DNA of 64,000 nt from positions 3,162,001-3,226,000 of the forward strand of contig NZ_CP074404.1 of NCBI RefSeq assembly GCF_018388465.1, written 5' to 3'. This document shows positions 17,779 through 25,696 of the stretch, piece after piece. Made by a program: the position numbers and the translations under genes. A model generated the notes under the pieces. That model did not search any database, had not been told where the DNA came from, and saw only the letters and a program-made list of their open reading frames with translations. This DNA comes from Cellulomonas fengjieae. GTDB taxonomy: Bacteria > Actinomycetota > Actinomycetes > Actinomycetales > Cellulomonadaceae. Position 1 is the stretch's first letter. Each line of letters begins with the position of its first letter.

Positions 17779-17830
17779 GGGTCCATCCTGCCCGTTCCAG
17801 GGTGGGTGACGGCGCGCACAGTGCACCGCT

Positions 17831-17860
17831 TTGGAGAACGGGCCGATCACCCCGTATGCT
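17831..17860 (+). promoter_or_regulatory. Promoter of the tRNA operon
   Basis: TTGGAG (17831-17836) and TATGCT (17855-17860) are separated by 18 bp; transcription would begin about 17867, 36 nt before tRNA-Glu. Confidence 0.6.
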
Positions 17861-17902
17861 CATCACCGGTCATCCGGCGCCTCGACGTCAGGGGTTGGAC
17901 AT

Positions 17903-17975
17903 GCCCCCATCGTCTAGCGGCCTAGGACCCCGCCCTTTCACGGCGGTAGCACGGGTTCGAATCCCGTTGGGGGTA
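17903..17975 (+). tRNA. tRNA-Glu (anticodon TTC)
   Basis: A 73-nt cloverleaf: acceptor GCCCCCA/TGGGGGT with A discriminator, D-stem GTCT/AGG side, anticodon stem CCGCC/GGCGG with loop CTTTCAC (anticodon TTC at 17937-17939), and T-arm ACGGG-TTCGAAT-CCCGT. CCA is not encoded. First of three tandem tRNAs. Confidence 0.95.
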
Positions 17976-18022
17976 CGAGCAGTTCAGCAGTTCAGCAGCA
18001 AAGGCCTTGCAGCAGTTTCCAA

Positions 18023-18096
18023 GGCCCCGTAGCGCAGTTGGTTAGCGCGCCGCCCTGTCACGGCGGAGGTCGCGGGTTCAAGTCCCGTCGGGGTCG
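18023..18096 (+). tRNA. tRNA-Asp (anticodon GTC)
   Basis: A 74-nt cloverleaf: acceptor GGCCCCG/CGGGGTC with G discriminator, D-arm GCGC/GCGC, anticodon stem CCGCC/GGCGG with loop CTGTCAC, and a T-arm with TTCAAGT loop. CCA is not encoded. Confidence 0.95.
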
Positions 18097-18108
18097 CTCG
18101 ATACGTAT

Positions 18109-18181
18109 GGCCACTTAGCTCAGTTGGTAGAGCGTTCGACTGAAAATCGAAAGGTCGGCAGTTCGACCCTGCCAGTGGCCA
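18109..18181 (+). tRNA. tRNA-Phe (anticodon GAA)
   Basis: A 73-nt cloverleaf: acceptor GGCCACT/AGTGGCC with A discriminator, D-arm GCTC/GAGC, anticodon stem TTCGA/TCGAA with loop CTGAAAA, and T-arm GGCAG-TTCGACC-CTGCC. CCA is not encoded. Confidence 0.95.
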
Positions 18182-18186
18182 CATCA

Positions 18187-18219
18187 GAAGCCCCGCCCGG
18201 ATCTCCGGCGCGGGGCTTC
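18187..18219 (+). terminator. Terminator of the tRNA operon
   Basis: The arms GAAGCCCCGC (18187-18196) and GCGGGGCTTC (18210-18219) pair perfectly; the loop holds a further CCGG/CCGG stem. It begins 6 nt after tRNA-Phe. Confidence 0.75.
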
Positions 18220-18306
18220 GTCGTGGCAGGTCAGAGCGCGCCGCAACCGCGCGACCAGGGCCGTTGCTCCTAGTCTGGGCGCACCGCCGTCGCACGAGGA
18301 GAACCC

Positions 18307-18744
18307 ATGGCCGCCGCACCCGGTGCCGACCGACCCCGCCGATTCTTCGACCGGCTCACCGAGCCGATCGCCGACCGGGCACGCGAGAAGTTCGAGCAGG
18401 CCGAGGACCACGTCCGCGAGGCGCTGCAGAGCGAGATCGACGCCGTGACACGCAGCGTGCGGACCCGGGCCATCGAGGTCCGCCCCTCGGCCGTCGGCTT
18501 CGCCGCCGCGTCGTTGCTGGGCTTCTTCGGGCTCAGCCTGCTGATCACCTCCGCGGTGCTGGGGCTGTCCCACGCGGTCGAGCCCTGGCTCTCGGCGCTC
18601 CTCGTCGGCGTCGCGCTGCTGCTCGTCGCCGGCGGGCTCGCCGCGTGGGCCAAGCGCCGGCTGCCCGCCGGCCCGCCGCTCTCCGTGCGCGTGCACGAGC
18701 CGGTCCACCCCGCCGAGGAGCAGGTGCATCCCTGGGCCGACTGA
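18307..18744 (+). CDS. Small membrane protein, amphipathic N-terminus and two helices
   Basis: A 145-residue protein. An amphipathic charged segment (about 1-60) precedes two membrane helices (about 62-83 and 94-114) and a short cytoplasmic tail. Such proteins are found beside 'phage holin 3_6'-type and DUF3618 proteins in many actinobacteria; the function is unknown. GAGGAGA precedes the start and TAGTCT (18271-18276) may be its -10 box. It is probably co-transcribed with the next two genes. Confidence 0.75.
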   Translation: MAAAPGADRPRRFFDRLTEPIADRAREKFEQAEDHVREALQSEIDAVTRSVRTRAIEVRPSAVGFAAASLLGFFGLSLLITSAVLGLSHAVEPWLSALLVGVALLLVAGGLAAWAKRRLPAGPPLSVRVHEPVHPAEEQVHPWAD

Positions 18745-18818
18745 CCGCTCCCCTCGCGGCGAGGATCGCCGACCAGCAGACTGAGTGCCGACAGATGTGC
18801 AGACGAGAGGCAGTGCCC

Positions 18819-19229
18819 ATGACCACGCAGTCGGGACCGCCGGGTGACGAGAAGTCGCTCGGCCAGCTGGTGTCCGAGCTCAGTGAGCAAGGAGCGCGGC
18901 TCGTCCGCGCCGAGATCGACCTGGCGAAGGCGGAGATCACCGGCCGGGTGCAGAAGCTGGGCCTCGGTGCCGCGCTCGTCGCCGCCGGTGCTCTGCTCGG
19001 GCTCTACCTGCTCGGCGCAGGGATCGCCACGGTCATCATCGTGCTCGACCTGTGGCTGGACCTGTGGCTCGCGGCGCTGATCGTGTGCGTCCTCCTGCTG
19101 GTGGTGATCGCGATCCTCGTCCTCCTCGGCATCAAGCGGATCAAGGCCGGTGCCCCCCCGACGCCCGCGAGGGCGATCGACAACGTCCAGCAGGACATCG
19201 CGGCGGTCAAGGCGGGATTCACAGCATGA
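18819..19229 (+). CDS. Phage_holin_3_6-family (PF07332-type) membrane protein
   Basis: A 136-residue protein with the family pattern 'LGQLVSELSEQGARLVRAEIDLAKAE' as an amphipathic helix, then two long hydrophobic helices (about 54-77 and 82-107) separated by a tight turn. Despite the family name, these are chromosomal envelope proteins and there is no phage gene nearby. Its stop overlaps the DUF3618 start (ATGA). Confidence 0.82.
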   Translation: MTTQSGPPGDEKSLGQLVSELSEQGARLVRAEIDLAKAEITGRVQKLGLGAALVAAGALLGLYLLGAGIATVIIVLDLWLDLWLAALIVCVLLLVVIAILVLLGIKRIKAGAPPTPARAIDNVQQDIAAVKAGFTA

Positions 19230-19543
19230 GCGACGAGTCGGTTCAGAAGCCCCAGAGCACGCAGAAGCCGTTCAGCACCCCGGAGATGGTGGCGCTCGAG
19301 GCCGAGCTCGCCGCGACGCGAGCCCAGCTGGCGTCGACCGTCGACGAGCTGGCCGCCCGCCTCGACCCCCGCGCCCAGGCCGGCCGGGCCGTCGAGTCGG
19401 GCCGGCAGCTCCTGAGCGACGCGACGAGCGGCGACGCGGCCCCGGACGCCCGCAAGAAGGCCCGCATGGTGCTCGGCGGCGCCGCGGCGGGCGTGGCGGC
19501 GCTCCTGGCGGTCGTCGTCGCCGCAGCCCGTCGCAAGGGCTGA
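19226..19543 (+). CDS. DUF3618 family protein
   Basis: A 105-residue protein with 'LEAELAATRAQLASTVDELAARLDP', the amphipathic heptad-like DUF3618 signature, followed by one C-terminal membrane helix (about 82-100) and basic end RRKG. It is translationally coupled to the preceding holin-like protein and may form a membrane-associated complex with it; this is inference. Confidence 0.82.
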   Translation: MSDESVQKPQSTQKPFSTPEMVALEAELAATRAQLASTVDELAARLDPRAQAGRAVESGRQLLSDATSGDAAPDARKKARMVLGGAAAGVAALLAVVVAAARRKG

Positions 19544-19569
19544 CGCGCGGGCTCTCGACCCCGAACATG

Positions 19570-19609
19570 ACGACTGCGAGGGCCGCCGCGATGCGGCCCT
19601 CGCAGTCGT
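19570..19609. terminator. Strong stem-loop between DUF3618 and bldC
   Basis: The arms 19570-19586 and 19593-19609 pair over 17 bp around a 6-nt loop. It follows the plus-strand operon and precedes the bldC stop on the other strand, so it could serve both. Confidence 0.75.
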
Positions 19610-19638
19610 GTGCGCTCGGGGCAGTCCGGTCGGGCGGC

Positions 19639-19848
19639 TCAGCCGTCCGACGGGCGCTGCTGCGGGATGCCGTTCAGCAGCTCGCGCACCTCGGACTCGC
19701 GGTACCGACGGTGGCCACCGAGGGTCCGGATCGACGACAGCTTGCCGGCCTTGGCCCAGCGGGTGACGGTCTTCGGGTCCACCCGGAACAGCGTCGCGAC
19801 CTCGGAGGGCGTGAGCAGCGGTTCGGCATCGACGGGGTGTGCGTTCAT
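19639..19848 (-). CDS. bldC: BldC, small MerR-like DNA-binding developmental regulator
   Basis: A 69-residue protein nearly identical in its core to Streptomyces BldC: 'LLTPSEVATLFRVDPKTVTRWAKAG' is the winged helix-turn-helix, followed by 'IRTLGGHRRYRESEVRELL'. It lacks the dimerisation coiled coil and effector domain of true MerR proteins; BldC is known to bind DNA as head-to-tail oligomers on repeats. AGGAGG precedes ATG 19848. In non-sporulating actinobacteria its targets are little known. Confidence 0.93.
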   Translation of the reverse strand: MNAHPVDAEPLLTPSEVATLFRVDPKTVTRWAKAGKLSSIRTLGGHRRYRESEVRELLNGIPQQRPSDG

Positions 19849-20310
19849 CAGCTGCCTCCTGGCGAGCGTGCGGCCAGTGCTGCCGACGAGGTCGGCGACC
19901 GGCCAGTTCTTGAGCGGTGTCGTGCAGGGCCTACCGTGTGAAACGTTCTATCTGACGAGCCTACGAGCAACTTCTGCAGGTCGGGGCATCGCTCTCGTGC
20001 ACCGACGAGGACCGCAGTCTGCGCACGACTCCCGTCGATCGCGACCCTGGGGTCGTGGCACCAGCCTAAACCCGACCATTCGGTCACACGCGCCGACGCG
20101 CGAGAAGGTCCACAGCGCGCTGGACAGCAGTCCTGCAGATGAGCGGCGCGCGACGCGCCCAGCCGGGACGTGACGTGGATCGCCCGACGCGGGTGGTCGG
20201 AATAGCGAACGAGCATGTACCGTTGCCCCTCGAAGAGACGATTCAGCACCCCGGGGCCGCACGTGTCAGCACGGAGCCGCCCCGCATCCACGTAAGAGGG
20301 GGTCGATGCC
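19849..20310. other. 462-bp intergenic region between divergent bldC and DUF3073
   Basis: I see no convincing coding frame here. It should hold both promoters. Near bldC, minus-strand TAGGCC about 80 bp upstream is a weak -10 candidate; near the other gene, TACCGT (20218-20223) is one. The length is unusual for this compact window and fits long regulatory regions known at developmental genes. Confidence 0.45.
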
Positions 20311-20523
20311 ATGGGGCGCGGCCGTCAGAAGGCTAAGCAGACGAAGGTGGCCCGGGAGCTGAAGTACTTCAGCCCGGAGACCAACTACAGAGCTCTGGAG
20401 CAGGAGCTCACGTCGCACGGCCACAACGATGTCGTCACCGACAACCGCCCTCGTGCGGTTGTGGAGACGGACACTGACGACGACAGCGACGACTACCGCC
20501 GCTGGTCCGACGACGACCGCTGA
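20311..20523 (+). CDS. DUF3073 family protein
   Basis: A 70-residue protein: basic N-terminus 'MGRGRQKAKQTKVARELKYFSP', then an acidic tail ending DDSDDYRRWSDDDR. The N-terminal signature is diagnostic for DUF3073, found near bldC and purM in many actinobacteria. Function unknown. AGAGGGGG lies upstream, with the ATG at 20311 preceded by a nearby out-of-frame ATG. Confidence 0.88.
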   Translation: MGRGRQKAKQTKVARELKYFSPETNYRALEQELTSHGHNDVVTDNRPRAVVETDTDDDSDDYRRWSDDDR

Positions 20524-20551
20524 CCGCGGTCGCCGCCGACTTCTCGAACAC

Positions 20552-20590
20552 CGACGACAGTCGTCGTGCACAGCACGGCGACTGTTGTCG
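20552..20590. terminator. Hairpin between convergent DUF3073 and purM
   Basis: CGACGACAGTCG (20552-20563) pairs with CGACTGTTGTCG (20579-20590) with one G-U pair; the loop contains a second stem CGTGC/GCACG. Both genes converge on it. Confidence 0.65.
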
Positions 20591-20610
20591 TTCGAGCGGG
20601 CCCGGCGTGA

Positions 20611-21732
20611 TCAGACCCGGTAGGAGCCGCTGAGCTGGACCGCTCCACCGTCGACTCCCTTGGTGCCTGCGACGAACCCCGGTGCGCCGGCGACGTCCCG
20701 GTCGGGGTCCGCGGGGCGCACGACGCCGAGCTCCCACGCGGGCAGCGCCAGTTCGGCGGCGTGCGCGAGCACGCCGCCCACGGCCTCCGGGGCGACGATC
20801 GCGACCATGCCGATGCCCAGGTTGAGGGTGCCCTCCAGGTCCGTCCACGGCACCTGACCGAGGGCCTGCACGAGCCCGAACACCGGCGGCAGCGTCCAGC
20901 CGCCACGGTCGATCTCCGCCACCAGCCCGGGCGGCAGCACGCGCGCGACGTTCGACGCGAGGCCGCCGCCGGTGACGTGGCTGAAGGCGTGCAGCCCGGC
21001 GACGCCCGCACGCTCCGCCAGCGCCAGGCAGTCGCTCGCGTAGACGCGGGTGGGCTCCAGGAGCTCCTCCCCCAGCGTCCGCCCGAGCTCGTCGACGTGC
21101 CGCTCCAGCGACCAGCCGGCCACGGACACCACCTTGCGCACCAGCGAGTAGCCGTTCGAGTGCAGGCCGCTCGAGCCCAGGGCGAGCAGCACGTCCCCGG
21201 CACGCACACGCTCGGGACCGAGCAGCCTGTCGGCCTCGACCACGCCGGTCGCGGCACCGGCCACGTCGTACTCGTCGGGGCCCAGGAGCCCCGGGTGCTC
21301 GGCAGTCTCGCCGCCCACCAGCGCCGTCCCGGCCACCGAGCAGGCCGCCGCGATGCCGCGCACGATGCCGGCGATGCGCTCGGGCACCACCCGACCGCAG
21401 GCGATGTAGTCCGTCATGAAGAGGGGCGTGGCGCCGACCACGACGATGTCGTCGACGACCATGCCCACCAGGTCGAAGCCGATGGTGTCGTGGATGTCGA
21501 GCGCCTGCGCGATCGCGACCTTGGTGCCGACCCCGTCGGTCGACGTGGCCAGCAGCGGCTTGCGGTACGCCAGCAGCGCCCCGGCGTCGTAGAGGCCGGC
21601 GAACCCGCCGACCCCGCCGAGCACCTGCGGACCGTGCGTCGCGCGCACGGCGTCCTTCATCAGCTCGACGGCCTTGTCGCCCGCCTCGGTGTCCACACCG
21701 GCGGCCGCGTACGTGACCTGCGGGGCGCTCAC
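20611..21732 (-). CDS. purM: Phosphoribosylformylglycinamidine cyclo-ligase (AIR synthetase)
   Basis: A 373-residue enzyme for step 5 of purine synthesis, closing the imidazole ring of AIR with ATP. The family landmarks are 'YAAAGVDTEAGDKAVELMK', 'TDGVGTKVAIAQ', 'DLVGMVVDDIVVVGATPLFMTDY' and 'GETAEHPG'. GTG 21732 overlaps the purF stop (GTGA), so the pair is co-translated. Length is usual. Confidence 0.95.
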   Translation of the reverse strand: MSAPQVTYAAAGVDTEAGDKAVELMKDAVRATHGPQVLGGVGGFAGLYDAGALLAYRKPLLATSTDGVGTKVAIAQALDIHDTIGFDLVGMVVDDIVVVGATPLFMTDYIACGRVVPERIAGIVRGIAAACSVAGTALVGGETAEHPGLLGPDEYDVAGAATGVVEADRLLGPERVRAGDVLLALGSSGLHSNGYSLVRKVVSVAGWSLERHVDELGRTLGEELLEPTRVYASDCLALAERAGVAGLHAFSHVTGGGLASNVARVLPPGLVAEIDRGGWTLPPVFGLVQALGQVPWTDLEGTLNLGIGMVAIVAPEAVGGVLAHAAELALPAWELGVVRPADPDRDVAGAPGFVAGTKGVDGGAVQLSGSYRV

Positions 21733-23294
21733 GGGTGGTCCAGGGCGCTCGCGCCACCGGCGCTCGGCACGATGGACAGCAACCCATCCTCCGGTGCGCC
21801 CAGCGGCAGCTCGTTCTGCTCGAGCAGGTACTTGCCCGTCCGCTCCGCCGGGGGCAGCTCGATGGGGTACTGGCCCGTGAAGCAGGCGGCGCACAGCTGC
21901 GACGCCGGTTGCTCGGTGGCGGCGATCATGCCCTCCGGGGAGATGTAGCCCAGCGAGTCGGCACCCAGCGAGGCGGCGATCTCGTCGACCCCCAGGCCGT
22001 TGGCGATGAGCTCGGCGCGGGACGCGAAGTCGATGCCGTAGAAGCAGGGCCACTTCACCGGCGGGGAGCTGATCCGCACGTGCACCTCCGCGGCGCCCGC
22101 CTCCCGCAGCATGCGGATGAGCGCGCGCTGGGTGTTGCCGCGGACGATCGAGTCGTCCACGACCACCAGCCGCTTGCCCCGGATCACGTCCTTGAGCGGG
22201 TTGAGCTTGAGCCGGATGCCGAGCTGGCGCAGCGTCTGCGACGGCTGGATGAAGGTCCGCCCGACGTACGCGTTCTTGGTCAGCCCCTGCCCGAACGTGA
22301 TGCCGGACTCGGCGGCGTAGCCGACCGCGGCGGGGGTGCCGGACTCGGGGACGGGGATCACCAGGTCGGCCTCGACGGGGTGCTCGACGGCCAGGCGGCG
22401 GCCCATCGCGACGCGTGCGGCGTGCACCGAGCGGCCGGCGATGGAGGTGTCGGGGCGGGCGAGGTAGACGTACTCGAAGACGCAGCCGGCGCGGTCCACC
22501 GGCGCGAAGCGGCTGCTGCGCAGGCCGTCGGCGTCGATGGCGATGAACTCGCCGGGCTCGACCTCGCGGACGAAGGAGGCGCCGACGATGTCGAGCGCGG
22601 GCGTCTCGCTGGCCACGACCCAGCCGCGCTCGAGCCGGCCGAGCACGAGCGGACGGACGCCCTGGGGGTCGCGCGCCGCGTACAGCGTCTGCTCGTCCAT
22701 GAAGACCAGGCTGAAGGCCCCGCGCAGGCGCGGGAGGACCTCGAGCGCGGTGGCCTCGAGCGTGTGGTCCGGGTCCCCGGCGAGGAGGGCCGTGATCAGG
22801 GCCGTGTCGGTGGTGTTGCCGCGCGCGAGCTCGCCGCGCCGCTGGCTGCCGTAGCGCTCGGCGACGAGGTCGACCAGCTCCGCGGTGTTGGTGAGGTTGC
22901 CGTTGTGGCCGAGCGCGACCGTGCCGGCGGCGGTGGCGCCCAGGGTCGGCTGCGCGTTCTCCCAGGTGCTGCCACCGGTCGTCGAGTAGCGCGCGTGCCC
23001 GATGGCGATGTGCCCCTGCAGGGCGTTCAGCGCGGTCTCGTCGAAGACCTGGGAGACGAGGCCCATGTCCTTGTAGACCAGGAGCTGCTCGCCGTTCGAG
23101 GTCGCGATGCCCGCCGACTCCTGGCCGCGGTGCTGCAACGCGTACAGGCCGAAGTAGGTGAGCTTGGAGACTTCCTCACCGGGTGCCCAGACACCGAAGA
23201 CGCCACATGCGTCCTGCGGTCCTTTTTCGTTGGGGAGGAGGTCGTGGTTCAGACGTCCGTCTGCGCGGGGGGCCACGCGACCATGGTTGCACAC
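21729..23294 (-). CDS. purF: Amidophosphoribosyltransferase
   Basis: This 521-residue enzyme makes phosphoribosylamine from PRPP and glutamine, the committed step of purine synthesis. A short propeptide is followed by 'ACGVFGV', where the Cys becomes the N-terminal glutaminase nucleophile after processing. The PRPP site is 'VVVDDSIVRGNT'. Start choice is unclear: GTG 23294 has GGAGGG only 1 nt upstream, while GTG 23276 is 19 nt from it. An out-of-frame mini-ORF lies between. It is followed by purM in overlap. Confidence 0.94.
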   Translation of the reverse strand: MCNHGRVAPRADGRLNHDLLPNEKGPQDACGVFGVWAPGEEVSKLTYFGLYALQHRGQESAGIATSNGEQLLVYKDMGLVSQVFDETALNALQGHIAIGHARYSTTGGSTWENAQPTLGATAAGTVALGHNGNLTNTAELVDLVAERYGSQRRGELARGNTTDTALITALLAGDPDHTLEATALEVLPRLRGAFSLVFMDEQTLYAARDPQGVRPLVLGRLERGWVVASETPALDIVGASFVREVEPGEFIAIDADGLRSSRFAPVDRAGCVFEYVYLARPDTSIAGRSVHAARVAMGRRLAVEHPVEADLVIPVPESGTPAAVGYAAESGITFGQGLTKNAYVGRTFIQPSQTLRQLGIRLKLNPLKDVIRGKRLVVVDDSIVRGNTQRALIRMLREAGAAEVHVRISSPPVKWPCFYGIDFASRAELIANGLGVDEIAASLGADSLGYISPEGMIAATEQPASQLCAACFTGQYPIELPPAERTGKYLLEQNELPLGAPEDGLLSIVPSAGGASALDHP

Positions 23295-23326
23295 GCCCTC
23301 CGGGTCACAGGGGGTCCGCCCACGGT

Positions 23327-23677
23327 TCAGATGTCGGCGCGCCCCGCCCGGCGGACGCTGCGTCGGTCGGCCAGCACCGCGAGGGCCCCGCCGACCAGGC
23401 CGCCGAGCACGGCTCCGGCCACGGCCATCACCGTGCGCACGGCACCCTCGCCGTCGAGGAACGAGATGAACCCCGACCCGTCCGCCACCGAGGGGACCTC
23501 GGGACGCACGAGCGCCACCAGGACCAGGGCGACGACGATGCCGACGAGCGCGCCGACCGTGATGAACGCGCTGAACTTGGGGGCGCGGCGGACGGTGGCC
23601 GGCTCCGCGACCCGCTCGAGCTCGGCCTCGGAGGGGACCGGGGGCGGCGTCCGGTCGGGCTGCGTGTCGTCTGGCAC
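23327..23677 (-). CDS. Conserved membrane protein of unknown function
   Basis: A 116-residue protein with a Pro-rich cytoplasmic N-terminus (MPDDTQPDRTPPPVP), two membrane helices (about 38-60 and 84-103) and a basic tail. No domain recognised. It lies just upstream of purF on the same strand, a common position for such small membrane proteins in actinobacterial genomes. Confidence 0.68.
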   Translation of the reverse strand: MPDDTQPDRTPPPVPSEAELERVAEPATVRRAPKFSAFITVGALVGIVVALVLVALVRPEVPSVADGSGFISFLDGEGAVRTVMAVAGAVLGGLVGGALAVLADRRSVRRAGRADI

Positions 23678-23702
23678 GCCTCGATCCTAGGTCAGCCGGT
23701 GC

Positions 23703-24089
23703 TCAGCGCCGGGCCCGGGCGGCCTGGAGCGGGAGCCACGCACGCAGGTCGGCGCGCTCCCCCGAGGCGTGGATCCGCCCCGCCGCCGCCGCGTCCTGCC
23801 AGGTCAGCACGCCGGACGCCAACTCGAGCCAGGTCCGCGGATCGGTCTCCACGACGTTCGGCGGGGTGCCGCGCGTGTGACGAGGTCCCTCGACCGCCTG
23901 CACCGCCCCGTCCGGCGGGACGCGCACCTCCACCGCGTTGCCGGGCGCCACCTCGGCCAGCTCCTCGAGCGTGAACCGGACCGCCGTGCGGCGTACCGGC
24001 GTGGACACGCCGGCCGGGTCCGCGCGCCAGAGCGCGAGCGCGGCGCGGCCGTCGGCAGGGTCGGTGCGTCGGCGCGGCGGCATGGGCAC
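23703..24089 (-). CDS. Sterol-carrier-family protein
   Basis: A 128-residue protein resembling the actinobacterial 'sterol carrier family' found beside purF, with '[23 protein letters not shown]' and '[19 protein letters not shown]', the lipid-pocket part of the SCP2-like fold. GTG 24089 (4 nt after GGGGAG) and ATG 24083 are both possible starts. Ligand unknown. Confidence 0.75.
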   Translation of the reverse strand: MPMPPRRRTDPADGRAALALWRADPAGVSTPVRRTAVRFTLEELAEVAPGNAVEVRVPPDGAVQAVEGPRHTRGTPPNVVETDPRTWLELASGVLTWQDAAAAGRIHASGERADLRAWLPLQAARARR

Positions 24090-24120
24090 GATTCTCCCCT
24101 CTGCGGCGCCAGCATCCTGA

Positions 24121-24167
24121 CCATGAACTCGCGGACGCCACGATCCGTGACGTCCGCGAGCTCATGG
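24121..24167 (-). terminator. Terminator of the cellulase gene
   Basis: The arms 24121-24137 and 24151-24167 pair at 16 of 17 positions. It lies 22 bp downstream of the cellulase stop on the minus strand. Confidence 0.65.
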
Positions 24168-24188
24168 GGATGACCTACCGCTGAGCGG

Positions 24189-25529
24189 TCACCACTTCGC
24201 GTTGCGGGCCAGCTCCAGTGCGATCTCCTGGAACCAGGCACCGGCCGACGGGCCGCCGTTGCAGGTGCCGTCCGACTCGCCGGGCAGCTTGACCCACAGG
24301 AGGGCGTCGAGGCCCGACCCGTCGTTCACCAGCGTCGGCCGCTCGCCGAGCGCCCGGCCGCGCGGGTTGCACCACTCGCCGTTGGAGCCGTTGCCGTTGC
24401 GCGAGGTGTCGATGACGAACCTCTTGCCGCCCAGCTGCTGCGAGATCTGCTGGCCGTACGACTTGGACGCCGCGGTGGTCTGGTAGTTCGACGTGTTCAG
24501 CGCGAACCCGACCGCGTACTCGAAGCCGACCTGGTTGAGCCGGCTCACGGCGGTGCTCACGGGGAGCCACGACGAGTGACCGGCGTCGATGTAGACGCGG
24601 GCGCCCTTCAGGGTCAGCGCCTTGGCCGCGTACTTGAGGAAGCCGATCCGGTCGCCCTGACCGCTGCAGTCACCCAGCTGGGCGAGCGCATCCGGCTCCA
24701 GGATCACGTACGGGTTGCCCTGGATACCGGAGGCCACGGTGTCGATCCAGGCCGCGTACGCGCTCTCCGCCACGCCGCCTCCGGAGTAGGAGCCGCAGTC
24801 GCGGCCCGGGATGGCGTAGACGACCAGCACGGCCGTCCTGCCCGCGGCCACGGCGCGGCCGGTGTAGTCGGCGACCTCCGAGCGCGCGTGGGAGGCGTCG
24901 GCCCAGTTGCCCACCCAGTACGCCTGCGGGGTCAGCGCGATCTTCTCCAGCAGCGCCTTGTCGGAGCCACCGGCCGCCTGCCACGCACGGTAGGCCTGCG
25001 TGGTCGGGTCGACGTAGAAGTTGCCCGTGGCCGGCGGGGGTGTCGTCACGGTCGGGGTCGGGTTGGGCGTCACGGGATCCGTCGGTGTCGGAGGCGGGGT
25101 GGTCGGCGTCGGGGCCGTGCCGGTGCACACGGTCCCGTTGAGCGTGAAGGAGCCGGGCACGGGGTTGGAGCCGCTCCACGAGCCGTTGAAGCCGAAGCTC
25201 GTCCGGCCGTTGGTCGCCAGTGAGCCGTTCCACGGGAGGCTCGCGACGGAGACCGCCGAGCCGCTCTGGCTGGCCGTGCCGTTCCAGAGCTGGGTGATCC
25301 GCTGACCGGCCGTGAACGTCCAGCCCGCGGTCCACGAGCTGATCGGGTCACCCAGGTTGATGATCGTGACGTCGGCACCGAAGCCGCCGCCCCACTGGTT
25401 CGTGATCTTGTACTCGACCTTGCAGCCGGGGGCGGCCTGCGCGGCGGTCGCGGCGGTGACGGCGGTCAGGCCGGCGACCGCGACGGCCGCGGCGGCGAGC
25501 AACGCGGTGGCACTTCTGCGGGTGGGCAT
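24189..25529 (-). CDS. cenA: Secreted endoglucanase, CBM2 plus GH6 (CenA-like)
   Basis: A 446-residue secreted cellulase. Residues 1-33 are a signal peptide ending AAQA|APGC. Residues ~34-137 are a CBM2 cellulose-binding module with conserved Trp ('WGGGFGADVTI', 'WTAGWTF', 'FGFNGSWSGSN'). A Pro/Thr linker (~138-167) leads to the GH6 catalytic domain. 'YVILEPDALAQLGDCSGQ' carries the catalytic Asp and 'NPRGRALGE', 'LWVKLPGESDG' complete the site. From memory the order, length and motifs match CenA of C. fimi closely. It would cut internal beta-1,4-glucan bonds with inversion. Confidence 0.93.
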   Translation of the reverse strand: MPTRRSATALLAAAAVAVAGLTAVTAATAAQAAPGCKVEYKITNQWGGGFGADVTIINLGDPISSWTAGWTFTAGQRITQLWNGTASQSGSAVSVASLPWNGSLATNGRTSFGFNGSWSGSNPVPGSFTLNGTVCTGTAPTPTTPPPTPTDPVTPNPTPTVTTPPPATGNFYVDPTTQAYRAWQAAGGSDKALLEKIALTPQAYWVGNWADASHARSEVADYTGRAVAAGRTAVLVVYAIPGRDCGSYSGGGVAESAYAAWIDTVASGIQGNPYVILEPDALAQLGDCSGQGDRIGFLKYAAKALTLKGARVYIDAGHSSWLPVSTAVSRLNQVGFEYAVGFALNTSNYQTTAASKSYGQQISQQLGGKRFVIDTSRNGNGSNGEWCNPRGRALGERPTLVNDGSGLDALLWVKLPGESDGTCNGGPSAGAWFQEIALELARNAKW

Positions 25530-25647
25530 GGATCTCCTCGGACGTCCGGTGTCGGGGCGGGCGCGGCGTCGGCGATGACGGCGGCTGCGCCCGGTCCCGT
25601 CGAGGAAACCCGACCGCCCGGGGGTCAGGCGAGCGCTGGGCGGGACC

Positions 25648-25659
25648 TGAAACGTTTAG
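25648..25659. promoter_or_regulatory. LacI-type operator candidate upstream of the cellulase
   Basis: TGAAACGTTTAG has a perfect AAACGTTT core and near-palindromic flanks with a central CG. It lies ~120 bp before the cellulase start. Cellulase genes of actinobacteria are often under LacI-family (CelR/CebR) control, but those sites usually read GAGCGCTC, so another regulator may act. Confidence 0.4.
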
Positions 25660-25696
25660 TGCCTCGAACGGGTCCGTCGATGCGCTTCCGCGCACC

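Noticed and set aside
17978..17997. Tandem AGCAGTTC repeat between tRNA-Glu and tRNA-Asp
   Set aside because: Two and a half short units; no attachment-site duplication or adjacent integrase.
17984..18319. Minus-strand frame of 111 codons over the tRNA genes
   Set aside because: It is the well-known spurious frame antisense to tRNAs (contains 'GLEPATSAVTGRRANQLRYG'-like text) and covers tRNA-Asp, tRNA-Phe and the terminator.
18307..19543. Prophage remnant suggested by holin-like proteins
   Set aside because: No integrase, endolysin or structural gene; these families are chromosomal envelope proteins despite the name.
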